Source: an uncultured Bacteroides sp.
GTDB lineage: Bacteria > Bacteroidota > Bacteroidia > Bacteroidales > Bacteroidaceae
Assembly (NCBI GenBank): GCA_902388495.1
Contig: CABMPP010000012.1
Span: 1 to 64,000 of the forward strand
DNA length: 64,000 nt
Reading direction: 5' to 3'
Of the stretch, positions 7,900-16,900 are shown piece by piece (the stretch's first letter is position 1; every line of letters starts with the position of its first letter). The position numbers were made by a program, and so were the translations under genes. The notes under the pieces were generated by a model. It saw nothing but the letters and a program-made list of their open reading frames with translations. It was not told the DNA's origin and searched no databases.

Positions 7900-9309
7900 T
7901 TATACATCCCTTCCCGGTCGTAATTGCTCCGCGTCATTATAGCATAGCACGGCATTCACCAGCGTTGCTGCCAGGTTGCTGCCGCCTTTGCGTCCTTCTA
8001 CAATAATCTTCGGTATCTCTATGAACGGCTTCACCATGTGCTTCGATTCCTGCACATGCACAAAGCCTACGGGGGCGGCAACAATGCCTGCCGGCCGGGC
8101 TTTGCCTTTCCGCGTCAGGTCGCAAAGTTCCATCAGCGCCGTGGGTGCATTGCCGAACACAAACAGTGCATCGGGATGTTCCTCTACTGCCAGCCGAATA
8201 CCTGCTTGGGTGCGGGTGATGCCTTTCTCTGCTGCCATCCCTGCTGTACGCGGGTCGCCGAGGTAACATTTCACCTCCACGCCGAGACGCTGCAAAGCCC
8301 CTTTGCGTATGCCGCTGGCAGCCATCGTCACATCAGTAATGATAGTCTTGATTTTTCCGGCTTCAATCTCCCGGTATAGCGATGCCACGGCACCTTCGTC
8401 CGTATGCAGCAGATTTTCCATTTCAAAATCCGCCGTCGTATGTATGGCGTGTAGCAATGCCCATTTGTGGTCGAGGGGAATATCCTTATTCTTCAACTCT
8501 TCTTCAATAGTACGGAAACTGCGTATCATAATATCCTGCCCGATGCCCTTGGCTTCCGTATTTGTTTCGCGATAATAGCCTCGGGGAGTAATGAACGCCC
8601 CGTTCCATTCGTAAGACTGCGAATTCCCTATCAGTACCACAGTAAACATATCCACTTCTTCGGGATTGAAATCCTGTAAAGTCGTGATGTGCACCTCTTG
8701 CTCCGGCCGTCCTGCCTGGCGCACATATCCCACGGGTGTTTCCGGTGCACGTCCTTCCTGCAGGAAGAGTTCTTTCAGCCGATAGAGTTGCCAGTAGCGT
8801 CCTTCGCTCTTCGGATTGTAGACGGCGGTTACAAAATCGGCCGTAGCGGCGGCGATGATGCGCTTTTCAATACGTTCCCAAGGTGTCATCAGGTCCGAAA
8901 GGGAGATAACACAGAAGTCATGCCCTACGGGGGCGCCGAGCAATGATGCCGCTTTTTGGAAGGCACTGATGCCGGGCAGGGAAACGATCTCTACATTGCT
9001 CTGTCGTTCGCGCTTCATTTCGTAGATAAGGGGCGTCATGCCGTAGATGCCTGCATCTCCGGAACTGATGACGCAGACTGTCTTTCCCTGTTCCGCCAGT
9101 TCAAAAGCTTGTTTGGCACGGGTGCGTTCGCGTTTCATCCCGGTATCTATGCATTCTGTTTTGGGGCGGAGGTGGGGAATTACAAACCGGAAATAGTATT
9201 TATATCCTACCACCACATCTGATTCTTGCAATGCGGCAATGACGGCAGGAGTAATGTCTAGTTCGTTGCCCGGTCCGATGCCGGCAACTATTATCTTGGG
9301 TTGCTTCAT
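7900..9309 (-). CDS. cbiHC: fused CbiH/CobJ (precorrin-3B C17-methyltransferase) / CbiC (cobalt-precorrin-8 methylmutase)
   Basis: This 469-aa fusion starts with a tetrapyrrole methylase, CbiH/CobJ (IIVAGIGPGNELDITPA, VISSGDAGIYGMTPLIYE, LPGISAFQKAASLLGAP), over about residues 1-245. From about 260 it continues as CbiC, with the conserved AIHTTADFEMENLL containing the catalytic histidine, ITDVTMAASGI, and VGFVHVQESK. CbiH contracts the ring at C17; CbiC moves the C11 methyl to C12 to give cobyrinate, so the fusion joins an early and a late step. ATG 9309 was chosen because it starts the first strand of the methylase and lies about 25 bp after a -7 box; the longer upstream extension would cross that promoter. 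Confidence 0.92.
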   Translation of the reverse strand: MKQPKIIVAGIGPGNELDITPAVIAALQESDVVVGYKYYFRFVIPHLRPKTECIDTGMKRERTRAKQAFELAEQGKTVCVISSGDAGIYGMTPLIYEMKRERQSNVEIVSLPGISAFQKAASLLGAPVGHDFCVISLSDLMTPWERIEKRIIAAATADFVTAVYNPKSEGRYWQLYRLKELFLQEGRAPETPVGYVRQAGRPEQEVHITTLQDFNPEEVDMFTVVLIGNSQSYEWNGAFITPRGYYRETNTEAKGIGQDIMIRSFRTIEEELKNKDIPLDHKWALLHAIHTTADFEMENLLHTDEGAVASLYREIEAGKIKTIITDVTMAASGIRKGALQRLGVEVKCYLGDPRTAGMAAEKGITRTQAGIRLAVEEHPDALFVFGNAPTALMELCDLTRKGKARPAGIVAAPVGFVHVQESKHMVKPFIEIPKIIVEGRKGGSNLAATLVNAVLCYNDAEQLRPGRDV

Positions 9310-9331
9310 ATCTGTATACTCTATTGGAGTA

Positions 9332-9364
9332 CAAAGATAGGACTTAAATCTGATGTAACCGAAA
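9332..9364 (-). promoter_or_regulatory. promoter of the corrin-ring operon
   Basis: The minus strand carries TATCTTTG (9339-9332), a good -7 box, about 23 bp upstream of the start at 9309. A T-rich stretch with TTTCG (around 9360-9364) sits near the -33 position. With the terminator just upstream, this makes cbiHC-cbiET-cbiGF-cbiJD-barrel a separate transcription unit. Confidence 0.55.
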
Positions 9365-9381
9365 AAATAGGATAACAATCT

Positions 9382-9410
9382 GCCGTAAAAGGCCTACCCC
9401 CTTTTACGGC
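9382..9410 (-). terminator. hairpin between exported CbiK and the corrin-ring operon
   Basis: There is a perfect 11-bp stem (9382-9392 with 9400-9410) and a 7-base loop, 10 bp after the CbiK stop. The flanking T run on the minus strand is modest (TTGTTAT), so termination may be partial and allow read-through into the next operon. Confidence 0.65.
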
Positions 9411-9419
9411 TATTGTTTG

Positions 9420-10241
9420 TCATTCTTTTAGCATAGCTTTGATGTGGTCGATGTATATCCGGCGGATGGTAATATTTTCACCCAGACCTTGCATACGTAC
9501 ATTTACCCGGTAGCCTTGTTTTTCGAGTTCTGTCTTCCACACACCGGCAATGTCTTCTTTGGTATGATTGCCGCAGACCAACAGCAACGGGACCAATGTT
9601 ATGTTTTTAGGTCGTGTCTCTTTCAGTTGTAGCAAGGTAGCGTCCAACGTAGGATAACCTTCGATGGTGCTGACATGGAAATTCTTCAATCCATGTGCTT
9701 TCATCATAAAGTCGAGCATGGCATAAGTTGCCGTGCTGGGTAGCTGGTTGCCGTGCCCCACGTAGACCACATCTTCTTTCTTGTCCGGTTGTTCGGCCGT
9801 CAATATACCGATTACCTTTTCGCAGTCTTCTACGGAGTACAGCAGGGGATTGCCGACTTTTATCTCCTTGAAGAACGGGCGCACCTTGTCTGCGTCTCTG
9901 CGGACGGATGTCATCTCGCTGCCCTCAATCAGAGTAGTGCTTTGTACGTAGACTTTTTGATAGCCGTCGGCGCGAAGTTTTAGCAGGGCATCCGTCGGAC
10001 TGTCTTTGTCGACGCCTTCCTTGGCAAGTTTTCTTCGCACAATCGGGGAGATGTATGCTTCGCGCACCTCGAATTGCGGGAAGGCTTCTTTGGCTTCACG
10101 GGTAATGACGTCAAGGGTCAGTTCGCGCGTTTGCGGGTCCGAACTGCCGTAATGGGTGATAAGCAAAGCCGCCTTCTCCTCTTGTGCGGAGGAGAAGAGG
10201 CTGGTGCCGAGTAAACAGAGAGTAATGAAAAAATGCTTCAT
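9420..10241 (-). CDS. cbiK: exported CbiK-type sirohydrochlorin cobaltochelatase, copy 2
   Basis: This 273-aa protein starts with a signal peptide (MKHFFITLCLLGTSLFSSAQ), so the mature enzyme should be periplasmic. The body is the type II chelatase fold: ALLITHYGSSDPQTRELT, then VVYVGHGNQLPSTATYAMLD and LVPLLLVCGNHTKEDIAG. The two histidines (VGHG and GNH) align with the metal-binding pair of Salmonella CbiK. The family inserts Co2+ (or Fe2+) into sirohydrochlorin without ATP. ATG 10241 places the signal peptide at the N-terminus; the longer reading would extend back into the receptor gene. It lies 22 bp after the TonB receptor and is clearly paralogous to copy 1 (17959-18906). A periplasmic location is odd for a step whose product is used in the cytosol. 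Confidence 0.87.
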   Translation of the reverse strand: MKHFFITLCLLGTSLFSSAQEEKAALLITHYGSSDPQTRELTLDVITREAKEAFPQFEVREAYISPIVRRKLAKEGVDKDSPTDALLKLRADGYQKVYVQSTTLIEGSEMTSVRRDADKVRPFFKEIKVGNPLLYSVEDCEKVIGILTAEQPDKKEDVVYVGHGNQLPSTATYAMLDFMMKAHGLKNFHVSTIEGYPTLDATLLQLKETRPKNITLVPLLLVCGNHTKEDIAGVWKTELEKQGYRVNVRMQGLGENITIRRIYIDHIKAMLKE

Positions 10242-10263
10242 ATCTTTAATGTTTAGAAAGAGA

Positions 10264-12333
10264 TTATTTAAGTCTGAGTGCCAGGCTGAACATGATCGAA
10301 CGTCCCGGAGAATAGAGGGCAAAGTTCTTGTTCAGCGGGCGGTTGTCCTTTTTGTTGAATATATTGTCGATGCCGATACCCGGCTCTACTACGAAGTTGC
10401 GGAAACCGTCGAAGGTATGGCGAGTATTGAGGCTCCAGATGCCGTAACCCGGAGCATTTCCGTCTGCATCTCCCGGATAGTAGACCTTGCTTTGAATACG
10501 ACCGTTCAGGTTGATGTTCAGGGTGTAGTCGCTCCAACTGTGTATGTAGTTTCCGGTGATGGTAGCTGTATGGCGCACACTGCGTTCGATGTTTTGCCAT
10601 TCGCCTCCTTCGTTCAGACCGCGTCCGTAGGCGTATGTGTAATTTCCGGCCAAGGTGAATCCGGAGAACAGATTGCCGTTGAGGTTTACTTCAAAACCTT
10701 TGACGGTGGCTTTGTCGAAGTTGAAGTAGTTCTTCACACTCAAGTTCTTGGTGGACGAGAGATCGCCAATTTCGGGAAACTCCTTGCGCAACTGGTTTTG
10801 CTCGGCTTCGGGCAAATCGTCGAATTTGGTGGACTTGGAAGTTACCATGCTTTTTACATAATTCAGATAACCGGTAACGGAAGCGCTGAAACGGTTGGTA
10901 CGATATTCCATGTTTATGGAGTAGTAGTTGCTGTGTTCGGGGTCCAGGTCTTTGTCTCCCAATGAGATGGTAGATCTGGTACCCATCGTCTGCTTGAACA
11001 TGTGGTAATAGAGTTCGTCGATTCCCGGGGCACGGAAGCCGGCTGCATACGTGGCGCGTACGTTGAAGTTGCCAACGTTGTACATGGCTGCCACTTTCGG
11101 GGTGAAGCGGCCACCGGTTTGTTCGTGGTGGTCATAGCGCACTCCCACAACGCCGGTGAGGTGCTCCCATAGCTTTACTTCATGTTGTCCGTAGGCCGAT
11201 GCGGTGTAGACGCCTTTGTCCAGGTCGGAGTCGGGGCGGTGCAGCACTTCACGACGATAATCCACACCAAATACGGTGGTGCTGTTGGCGGTGAAGCCAA
11301 AAATACCTTTCAACTCGGCATCGTGGAATTTCTGGAGTTTGGTGAGTGCGTATTGTCCGGGCAGGTAACCGCTGTTCTCAATCATGTATTTATAGCGCGA
11401 AGCATAGTTATTGCCCGAGTAGTCGAACTGGAGGACGTTGCGCTTGCTGAGCTTATATTTGGCTCCCGCTCCCCAGTTATACCCCTCATAAGTGGTGTTG
11501 TACTTGCTGCCGCCAGTTATATCTTCCTGTTCTACGGGACGTTCCAGACCACGGTTGTAATATCCGCCATTGGCATAGAAAGAGAGCCGGTCCGTGGCAT
11601 CGTAAGTAAACTTCTGCGAGAGATTGTTGGAACTATATCCTATGGACAATGGGGCAATAGTTTCAATCAGCTCCTCGCCGTCTTCCGTCAGGCAGTTGTT
11701 CTGCCAGCCGTCGGAATGGTCGTATTTATAAGAAGTATAAGAACTTATTTTTCCTTGGGAAATGTCCAGGTTCAGTCCTTGTGAGAACTGGTTCTTCCGG
11801 GTGTAGCTGCTGTTGCTGCTGAAAGCTACCACATCTTTCGGTTCGTTGGTGATGATATTGATTACACCTCCGATGGCGTCTGAACCATAGAGCGAGGAAG
11901 CAGCTCCGTTCAGTACCTCGATACGCTTTATGCGGGTCATGTCTATCTGGTTGAGATCGATGTTACCGGTGATGTCTCCCGTTACTTTACGTCCGTTCAC
12001 CAGTATCAGTACGTGCTTGTTGGAGAGGCCGTTCATCATCAGGTACGATCCCATGGCGTTGGGACGGAAAGAGATGGATGGCACCATCCTGGTCAGAGCT
12101 TCCTGAAAGTCGGTGATGCCGGCACGTTTTATTTCGTTGGCAGTGATGACCGACACCGGAGCCGGTGTATTCTTCAGTCGCTGGTGTGTACCTGTACCTG
12201 TAACAACAACCGGATTCAACTCATAAGTCTTTTTTGTCATGTCCTCGCTTTCGCCTTTTTCGGCTTGTGCATAAGCACCGGTAGCGATGAATCCGCCCAT
12301 CAAGAGGGCAATCAGAAATCTTTGTTTTACCAT
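10264..12333 (-). CDS. TonB-dependent outer-membrane receptor, BtuB-like
   Basis: This 689-aa receptor has a signal peptide (MVKQRFLIALLMGGFIATGAYAQ), then a plug domain (about 35-160: TYELNPVVVTGTGTHQRLKN, VLVNGRKVTGD, GAASSLYGSDAIGGVINI) and a 22-strand-type barrel ending in SLALRLK. It has no N-terminal carboxypeptidase-like domain and no SusD partner, so it is a metal or cofactor receptor of the BtuB/HmuR class rather than a SusC. The neighbouring chelatases suggest a corrinoid, cobalt chelate or tetrapyrrole ligand, but this is inference. It follows the DUF2149 gene after a 114-bp gap that holds its own candidate promoter. Confidence 0.87.
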   Translation of the reverse strand: MVKQRFLIALLMGGFIATGAYAQAEKGESEDMTKKTYELNPVVVTGTGTHQRLKNTPAPVSVITANEIKRAGITDFQEALTRMVPSISFRPNAMGSYLMMNGLSNKHVLILVNGRKVTGDITGNIDLNQIDMTRIKRIEVLNGAASSLYGSDAIGGVINIITNEPKDVVAFSSNSSYTRKNQFSQGLNLDISQGKISSYTSYKYDHSDGWQNNCLTEDGEELIETIAPLSIGYSSNNLSQKFTYDATDRLSFYANGGYYNRGLERPVEQEDITGGSKYNTTYEGYNWGAGAKYKLSKRNVLQFDYSGNNYASRYKYMIENSGYLPGQYALTKLQKFHDAELKGIFGFTANSTTVFGVDYRREVLHRPDSDLDKGVYTASAYGQHEVKLWEHLTGVVGVRYDHHEQTGGRFTPKVAAMYNVGNFNVRATYAAGFRAPGIDELYYHMFKQTMGTRSTISLGDKDLDPEHSNYYSINMEYRTNRFSASVTGYLNYVKSMVTSKSTKFDDLPEAEQNQLRKEFPEIGDLSSTKNLSVKNYFNFDKATVKGFEVNLNGNLFSGFTLAGNYTYAYGRGLNEGGEWQNIERSVRHTATITGNYIHSWSDYTLNINLNGRIQSKVYYPGDADGNAPGYGIWSLNTRHTFDGFRNFVVEPGIGIDNIFNKKDNRPLNKNFALYSPGRSIMFSLALRLK

Positions 12334-12359
12334 ATATTATTTTATTTTATATAACGCAG

Positions 12360-12390
12360 CAAAGGTAGGCATCATTTTGAGGCTCTGAAA
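12360..12390 (-). promoter_or_regulatory. candidate promoter of the second TonB receptor
   Basis: The minus strand reads TACCTTTG (12367-12360), a match to TAnnTTTG, 26 bp upstream of the receptor start, with an approximate TTTC at the -33 position (about 12386-12390). The gap is too short for a second cobalamin riboswitch. Confidence 0.45.
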
Positions 12391-12447
12391 TACTTAAAAC
12401 TTGTCATAATAGAGGTGCGGAATAACTATATGTAGGTAGTGAATTCT

Positions 12448-12774
12448 CTATTCCGGCACGTAGATGATTTCTCCATTTTCCAGCTGATAGGCAACGCCTA
12501 CCTTTTTACCCCGCTTGCCGGAGGGCTGCTGTTCTTCGCTGGGGGTATATTTTTTTATTTCCTGCCCTTCTTTGGTAATGATTTCCATATTTTCCTTTCC
12601 GGGATTCTTCACCATGGTGAAGTCTTCTTTCGAGAACATTTCTGTCATGTTAAAGCGGGAGACGAGTGCTACCATCAAGGCCACGGCAAAGACCATGGCC
12701 ACGTCGAAAAGATTGGCTACCGTACCCATCGGGTCGGAGTCCGTGTTGTTGTGGAGGAGTCGGTTTCGTTTCAT
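12448..12774 (-). CDS. DUF2149 (ExbD/HmuV-like) membrane protein
   Basis: This 108-aa protein has a short cytoplasmic N-terminus, one transmembrane helix (about 19-40, TVANLFDVAMVFAVALMVAL) with an Asp near its start (FDVAMVF), and a soluble domain ending GVAYQLENGEIIYVPE. The single helix with a buried acid and a periplasmic domain is the topology of ExbD/TolR. DUF2149 proteins sit with an ExbB-like protein and a CobN-like protein in hmu-type loci. Its ATG overlaps the stop of the ExbB-like gene as ATGA (12771-12774), so the two are probably made in a fixed ratio. It probably couples the proton gradient to the CobN-like protein or a receptor. Confidence 0.8.
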   Translation of the reverse strand: MKRNRLLHNNTDSDPMGTVANLFDVAMVFAVALMVALVSRFNMTEMFSKEDFTMVKNPGKENMEIITKEGQEIKKYTPSEEQQPSGKRGKKVGVAYQLENGEIIYVPE

Positions 12775-13394
12775 TGGATGGGGGATATGGGGTTAGAAGC
12801 AATTACCGGAGTACTGAGTACCTTGTACAGATATTCCAGGTCGTTCATCTCGCGGGCGTACCAGCGTTGTTTCACTTGCAGGGTGACCACCCCGATGGCT
12901 GCAATGACCATGCCTACCACAGTGGTGGCAAAGGCTACTTGCATGTTGTAGGCCATGGAAGAGATATCTCCGGCGGCAAGTCCTACTAGAGCGGGACCCA
13001 TCGGGATCAGTGTTCCCATAAGTCCCAGCATAGGACCCAGTTTGATGAAGGTGCGCGAACGGCCCAGTTCCTTTCCGGCATCCACCTCGTAGTTGGCCAG
13101 CAGACGTTCGCAGTAATCTGCATTGTCGCGTCGTTCGGACAACTTCTTCAGGCAGCGGAGAAGAGGGGAGTTGCCTGCCGGAGGAAGCTGTTGCAACCGT
13201 TCGTCCCTATTTTCGCTGTTGATGTCTTCCAGTATATCAGTAAATTGTTTTTGTAATTTTATCCGTTGGTAAAATTCACCGAAGAAACCTCCTGCGAGAA
13301 TAATGGCACGGAGGAAAAACAAGAGCAGCAGGACTACGACCGGAACCAGTAATCCGTTGGAGATCCAGAAAAGAGTATTTGAAATTGTTTCCAT
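12771..13394 (-). CDS. MotA/TolQ/ExbB-family proton channel (HmuU-like)
   Basis: This 207-aa inner-membrane protein has a first helix at about residues 12-33, a cytoplasmic loop with helical charged segments (CLKKLSERRDNADYCERLL), and two more helices around LMGTLIPMGPALVGLAAG and VAFATTVVGMVIAAIGVVTLQV. The GLMGTLIPMGPAL and ATTVVGMVIA stretches are the conserved MotA/TolQ/ExbB core. With the DUF2149 partner it should form a proton-driven motor. General ExbBD for TonB is normally elsewhere in Bacteroides, so this pair looks dedicated to the locus. It overlaps the DUF2149 gene by 4 bp and follows the 185-aa membrane protein by 33 bp. Confidence 0.87.
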   Translation of the reverse strand: METISNTLFWISNGLLVPVVVLLLLFFLRAIILAGGFFGEFYQRIKLQKQFTDILEDINSENRDERLQQLPPAGNSPLLRCLKKLSERRDNADYCERLLANYEVDAGKELGRSRTFIKLGPMLGLMGTLIPMGPALVGLAAGDISSMAYNMQVAFATTVVGMVIAAIGVVTLQVKQRWYAREMNDLEYLYKVLSTPVIASNPISPIQ

Positions 13395-13427
13395 GATGAT
13401 GGTATGATTTATAGTTTATATTTCTTT

Positions 13428-13985
13428 TTAATAGCCGGTGGCGATGATGCTTAGAATGACAATGAAGATGTTGACTATGAACAAAACCTCAAGACGAAGT
13501 GATTTGTCACCGAGAAGCAGGTGGAGTAGCGGACTACCAAGGCAGACCGTCAGGAAAGCAGCGAGTGCCGCTATCCATGAGAGGTTGACAAAATCTATGC
13601 CCGGATAGGAGAATAGCAGTAATGCCAGTGCATAACAGATTACGCCGCCCACTAATACGCCCGGGTAGAGTTTCAGAAAGAACGTTACTGCCTGTTTGAA
13701 GACTGTATTGCGCGTACGTATCTCTGCAAAGCAGTCGAAGCAGAAGGCAATCATCAATACCGCTTCCAGCGTGACGCAAACAGAGAGGTTCAGCATTTGC
13801 GCACGCGATGTAAAAAAGGCGCTCATCACCGTTTTAGATTGCTCCGTCATCCAGGGAGTGACCAGCCAGGCGAACAGGGCACAACCAGTCGCTGCCGCCA
13901 ATATCCCCCAGCGGGAGTAGAACCCGACTTTCAGCAGGAAACTGGCGGTAACGAAAACAGCCAGAAGGTGTATCACGTACTCCAT
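13428..13985 (-). CDS. small polytopic membrane protein of the chelatase locus (HmuT-like position)
   Basis: This 185-aa protein is almost wholly hydrophobic, with five or six transmembrane helices (for example VIHLLAVFVTASFLLKV, LNLSVCVTLEAVLMIAFCF, LYPGVLVGGVICYALALLLF and VLFIVNIFIVILSIIA). No catalytic motif is visible. It lies between the CobN-like gene (8 bp) and the ExbB-like gene (33 bp), the place held by hmuT in the Porphyromonas hmu operon and by DUF2162-type proteins in archaeal CobN clusters. A role as a membrane subunit of that complex is inferred from position only; I cannot confirm its family. Confidence 0.6.
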   Translation of the reverse strand: MEYVIHLLAVFVTASFLLKVGFYSRWGILAAATGCALFAWLVTPWMTEQSKTVMSAFFTSRAQMLNLSVCVTLEAVLMIAFCFDCFAEIRTRNTVFKQAVTFFLKLYPGVLVGGVICYALALLLFSYPGIDFVNLSWIAALAAFLTVCLGSPLLHLLLGDKSLRLEVLFIVNIFIVILSIIATGY

Positions 13986-13993
13986 ACTTTAGA

Positions 13994-16900
13994 TTATTCC
14001 TTCTTCCTTTTTTTCAGTAACACCACCAGACCAATGAAAGCCGCGATTACTATGGCCCCGATAATAACACCATTAATTTTATGCTTGCGTGTCACTTGCT
14101 CCGGAGTCAGTTTCTGTTCTTTCAGAACAACGTCCTTTCCTTTGGTAGTGGCGGCTTCGTGCACGCTTTTCATATTTTGGTTGTAGGTTTGTTTATCTTT
14201 ACTGTCCAGCTGGTCGGCAACAAATGCTTGCAGTTTGACATTGTCGCAGACAAACTCGGTACAGGCCGCACCTTTATCACGGGTGGTCTGTGCATGCAGG
14301 GCGGCGGTAGTTTTCAGTTGTTCTTCGGATGCTTTCCAATATCCTTTGCGGGCACTCTCCAACATTACGGCTGTGATGGCCTGGAAGGCAGCCGGATTGA
14401 CGCGAAGAAAATACTCGTGGATACCCAGTTTGTTCTCATCCTGTATATACATCTTATACAGGTCGTTGAAAAGTTCCTTGTCCATAGCTGAGGGACGCAT
14501 GACGTGCCAACCGAAGATGTTGCGGAAAATCTCGCCGAACATTTGCGCCGTACCTTCACCGCCTTTCATCCTTTCTTGTATGTAAGTAGGATTTAGGACA
14601 GTGGCACGCGTCTCTACGGCGATGGCTTCTTTGGCATCCTGCATACGGCGGTTGGTGCGGTTGCGGTAGTCGGCCATGTAGGCATCCGGTTCCTTGCCGG
14701 TTACGGTCTTGACGGTAAGAGACAAGCCTCCCGTAAATTCGTAGACATGATCCAGCGAAATGGGTCCCCATGTATTGCTTTGGCGAGGCTGGATGACGAC
14801 ATCCGTTTCGGACAGGGCAGAGGCAAACAATCCCTCCTGTACATCTCCCCAATTACTATCGTCGCCATAAGTGGCTCCCATATTATTAAGATAGCCTGCC
14901 GCTATTTCCTTTTCATCTTCCCACGAACCGCTATGCTCGGTATATGCCATTATGCCGGTACTGTAACCACTGTTTACCGGGCCGAATACACGCATTACGG
15001 ACATTTCGCGGGCGCGTTTGGGAGAGGCCCCTTTCTCTACCAGCAGTTTTTCCTGTAGCAGTGTTCCCGATGCTACATAGTTGGGGTAGACTTCATCTTT
15101 GGCTTCCGATGCCAGGCGCACGGCGTCGGTCAGCAGTTTCAAGCGAGAACCGGCTATGTCGCGAAGCTGTCCGGAAACTTGAACCAGGACATTGATACGT
15201 GGGCGTCCCAACTCTTCACTTGGCACCAGTTTCAAGTCTACTACCCGCCCTTGTCCGTCGCGTATGGGTTCTATACCGAGCATCCAGAATACTTGTGCTA
15301 ATGTAGCACCTTCGGTATTGATGAATTCGCCAGCCCAGAATGTATAACTTACTTTCCGGGGATATTCGCCGTGCTTGCTGATGTACTGTTTCAGTGTGGC
15401 TTCTGCCAAGCGCTTTCCGTCTTCCCAAGCACGGGGATTCGGTGTGTTTTCAGCATTGATGCTGTACATGTTGCGACCGGTAGGAAGTACGTTCGGATTC
15501 AGTACCGGATCACCACCCGGAGCGGGAAAGACGGTGCCACCACCCAGTGCACGTACCATGGCATTCAACTCGTTTGTGGTCGATGCTATCAGTTGCTTAC
15601 GATAGAGTAGGGCAGGGCGGAGTTCCGGTGCTACGGAAGCCGTGTCTTTGGGCGGATTTTGCAGCAGGGCTGTCAGCCGTTTTCTGGCACCGGGCAGGTA
15701 ATGGTGGGCTATGTAGGTGAAGTCCTGTAACTGCTCCGTGGTAATCTTTCTCTTATCCCGGTCTTTGCGGGCGGTTTCGTAAGCCAGAGGGTCGGCGGCA
15801 ACGGCCAGAGTTGTTGTCAGCAGGTCGCGTTCGGAGTAAGGTTCGTCCATGGTGTAATAGGCACCCTGCATCTTTTCATTGGCTATCTCTTCGGTGAAGG
15901 CATCCAGGCGTTCCAGTTCTTCGGTCGTATAGGGTTTGTCGGGTATAGAGTCCAGGTCGAGGTCGCGATGCAGGCCCAGGCGCATTGCTTCTTTCTTGAT
16001 ACGTATTCCCAGCATTTGGTATTTTTCCGTGCCTTCGTCCAGGACTTTATGGATATCTTCCAGCAGGGAGGAGTAGCGTTGGCGCATGCCACTTTCCGCA
16101 TAAGGCGGAGTGAGGTAGGTCACCAGCACGGCATGTGTGCGACGTTTGGCAATGATGCCTTCGCCTATGTTCCCGGTTGTATAAAAATAGAAATGCGGAA
16201 GATTGCCCACTAATACGTCCGACCAGTCTGATTGTGACTGAGCTACGTTTTTTCCGGGTGTGTATTCCAGATTGCCATGCGTACCGAAGTGGATGAGTGC
16301 ATCTGCCTTGAACCCTTTTTGCATATATAGGTAAGAGGCAAGGTAGCTGTGCGGAGGAGCTACCGGCATGCCATGCACCAGTTTGAATTCATCGTCTCCC
16401 AATGCCGGACGGGGCTGGGGGAACAACAGTACGTTTCCGAATTGCAGGCAGGCAACGGCAATGCTGTCTTGGGTAGCCAAGAGGTTACCCGGAGCATCTC
16501 CATATCGGTCGGTTACTTCTTTGTATTTTTCCGGGAGAAGAACTTCGTGTGCCCATTGCTCATATTGTCCGGCAGATAACCATACGGGATGTGCTGTCTT
16601 TAGGAACTGCTCTTGTGCACCTTTGGCGTATGACCCCATGACGGAACCGTCGCGATGAATCTGTTTGCCGAACTCCTCCACTGTGGCAGGCAGTCCGCTA
16701 ACGTCATATCCTTCGTTACGCAGGCGCTTCAGAAAATTATAGAGTGAAGGAATCACCTCCATGCCGCTTGCCAGCAGGGCATCTTTTCCGGGTGTCTTGA
16801 AGTAACAGATGGCGACGCGTTTATCCTGGTTCGGCATATCTTGCAAGGACATGTACTTGCTGATGTGATCGACGAGTGCATTGATTCGTTCCATTTCGGC

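Noticed and set aside
12334-12447. second cobalamin riboswitch upstream of the second receptor
   Set aside because: The gap is only 114 bp and lacks the GCCACTG and GGTGC core elements.
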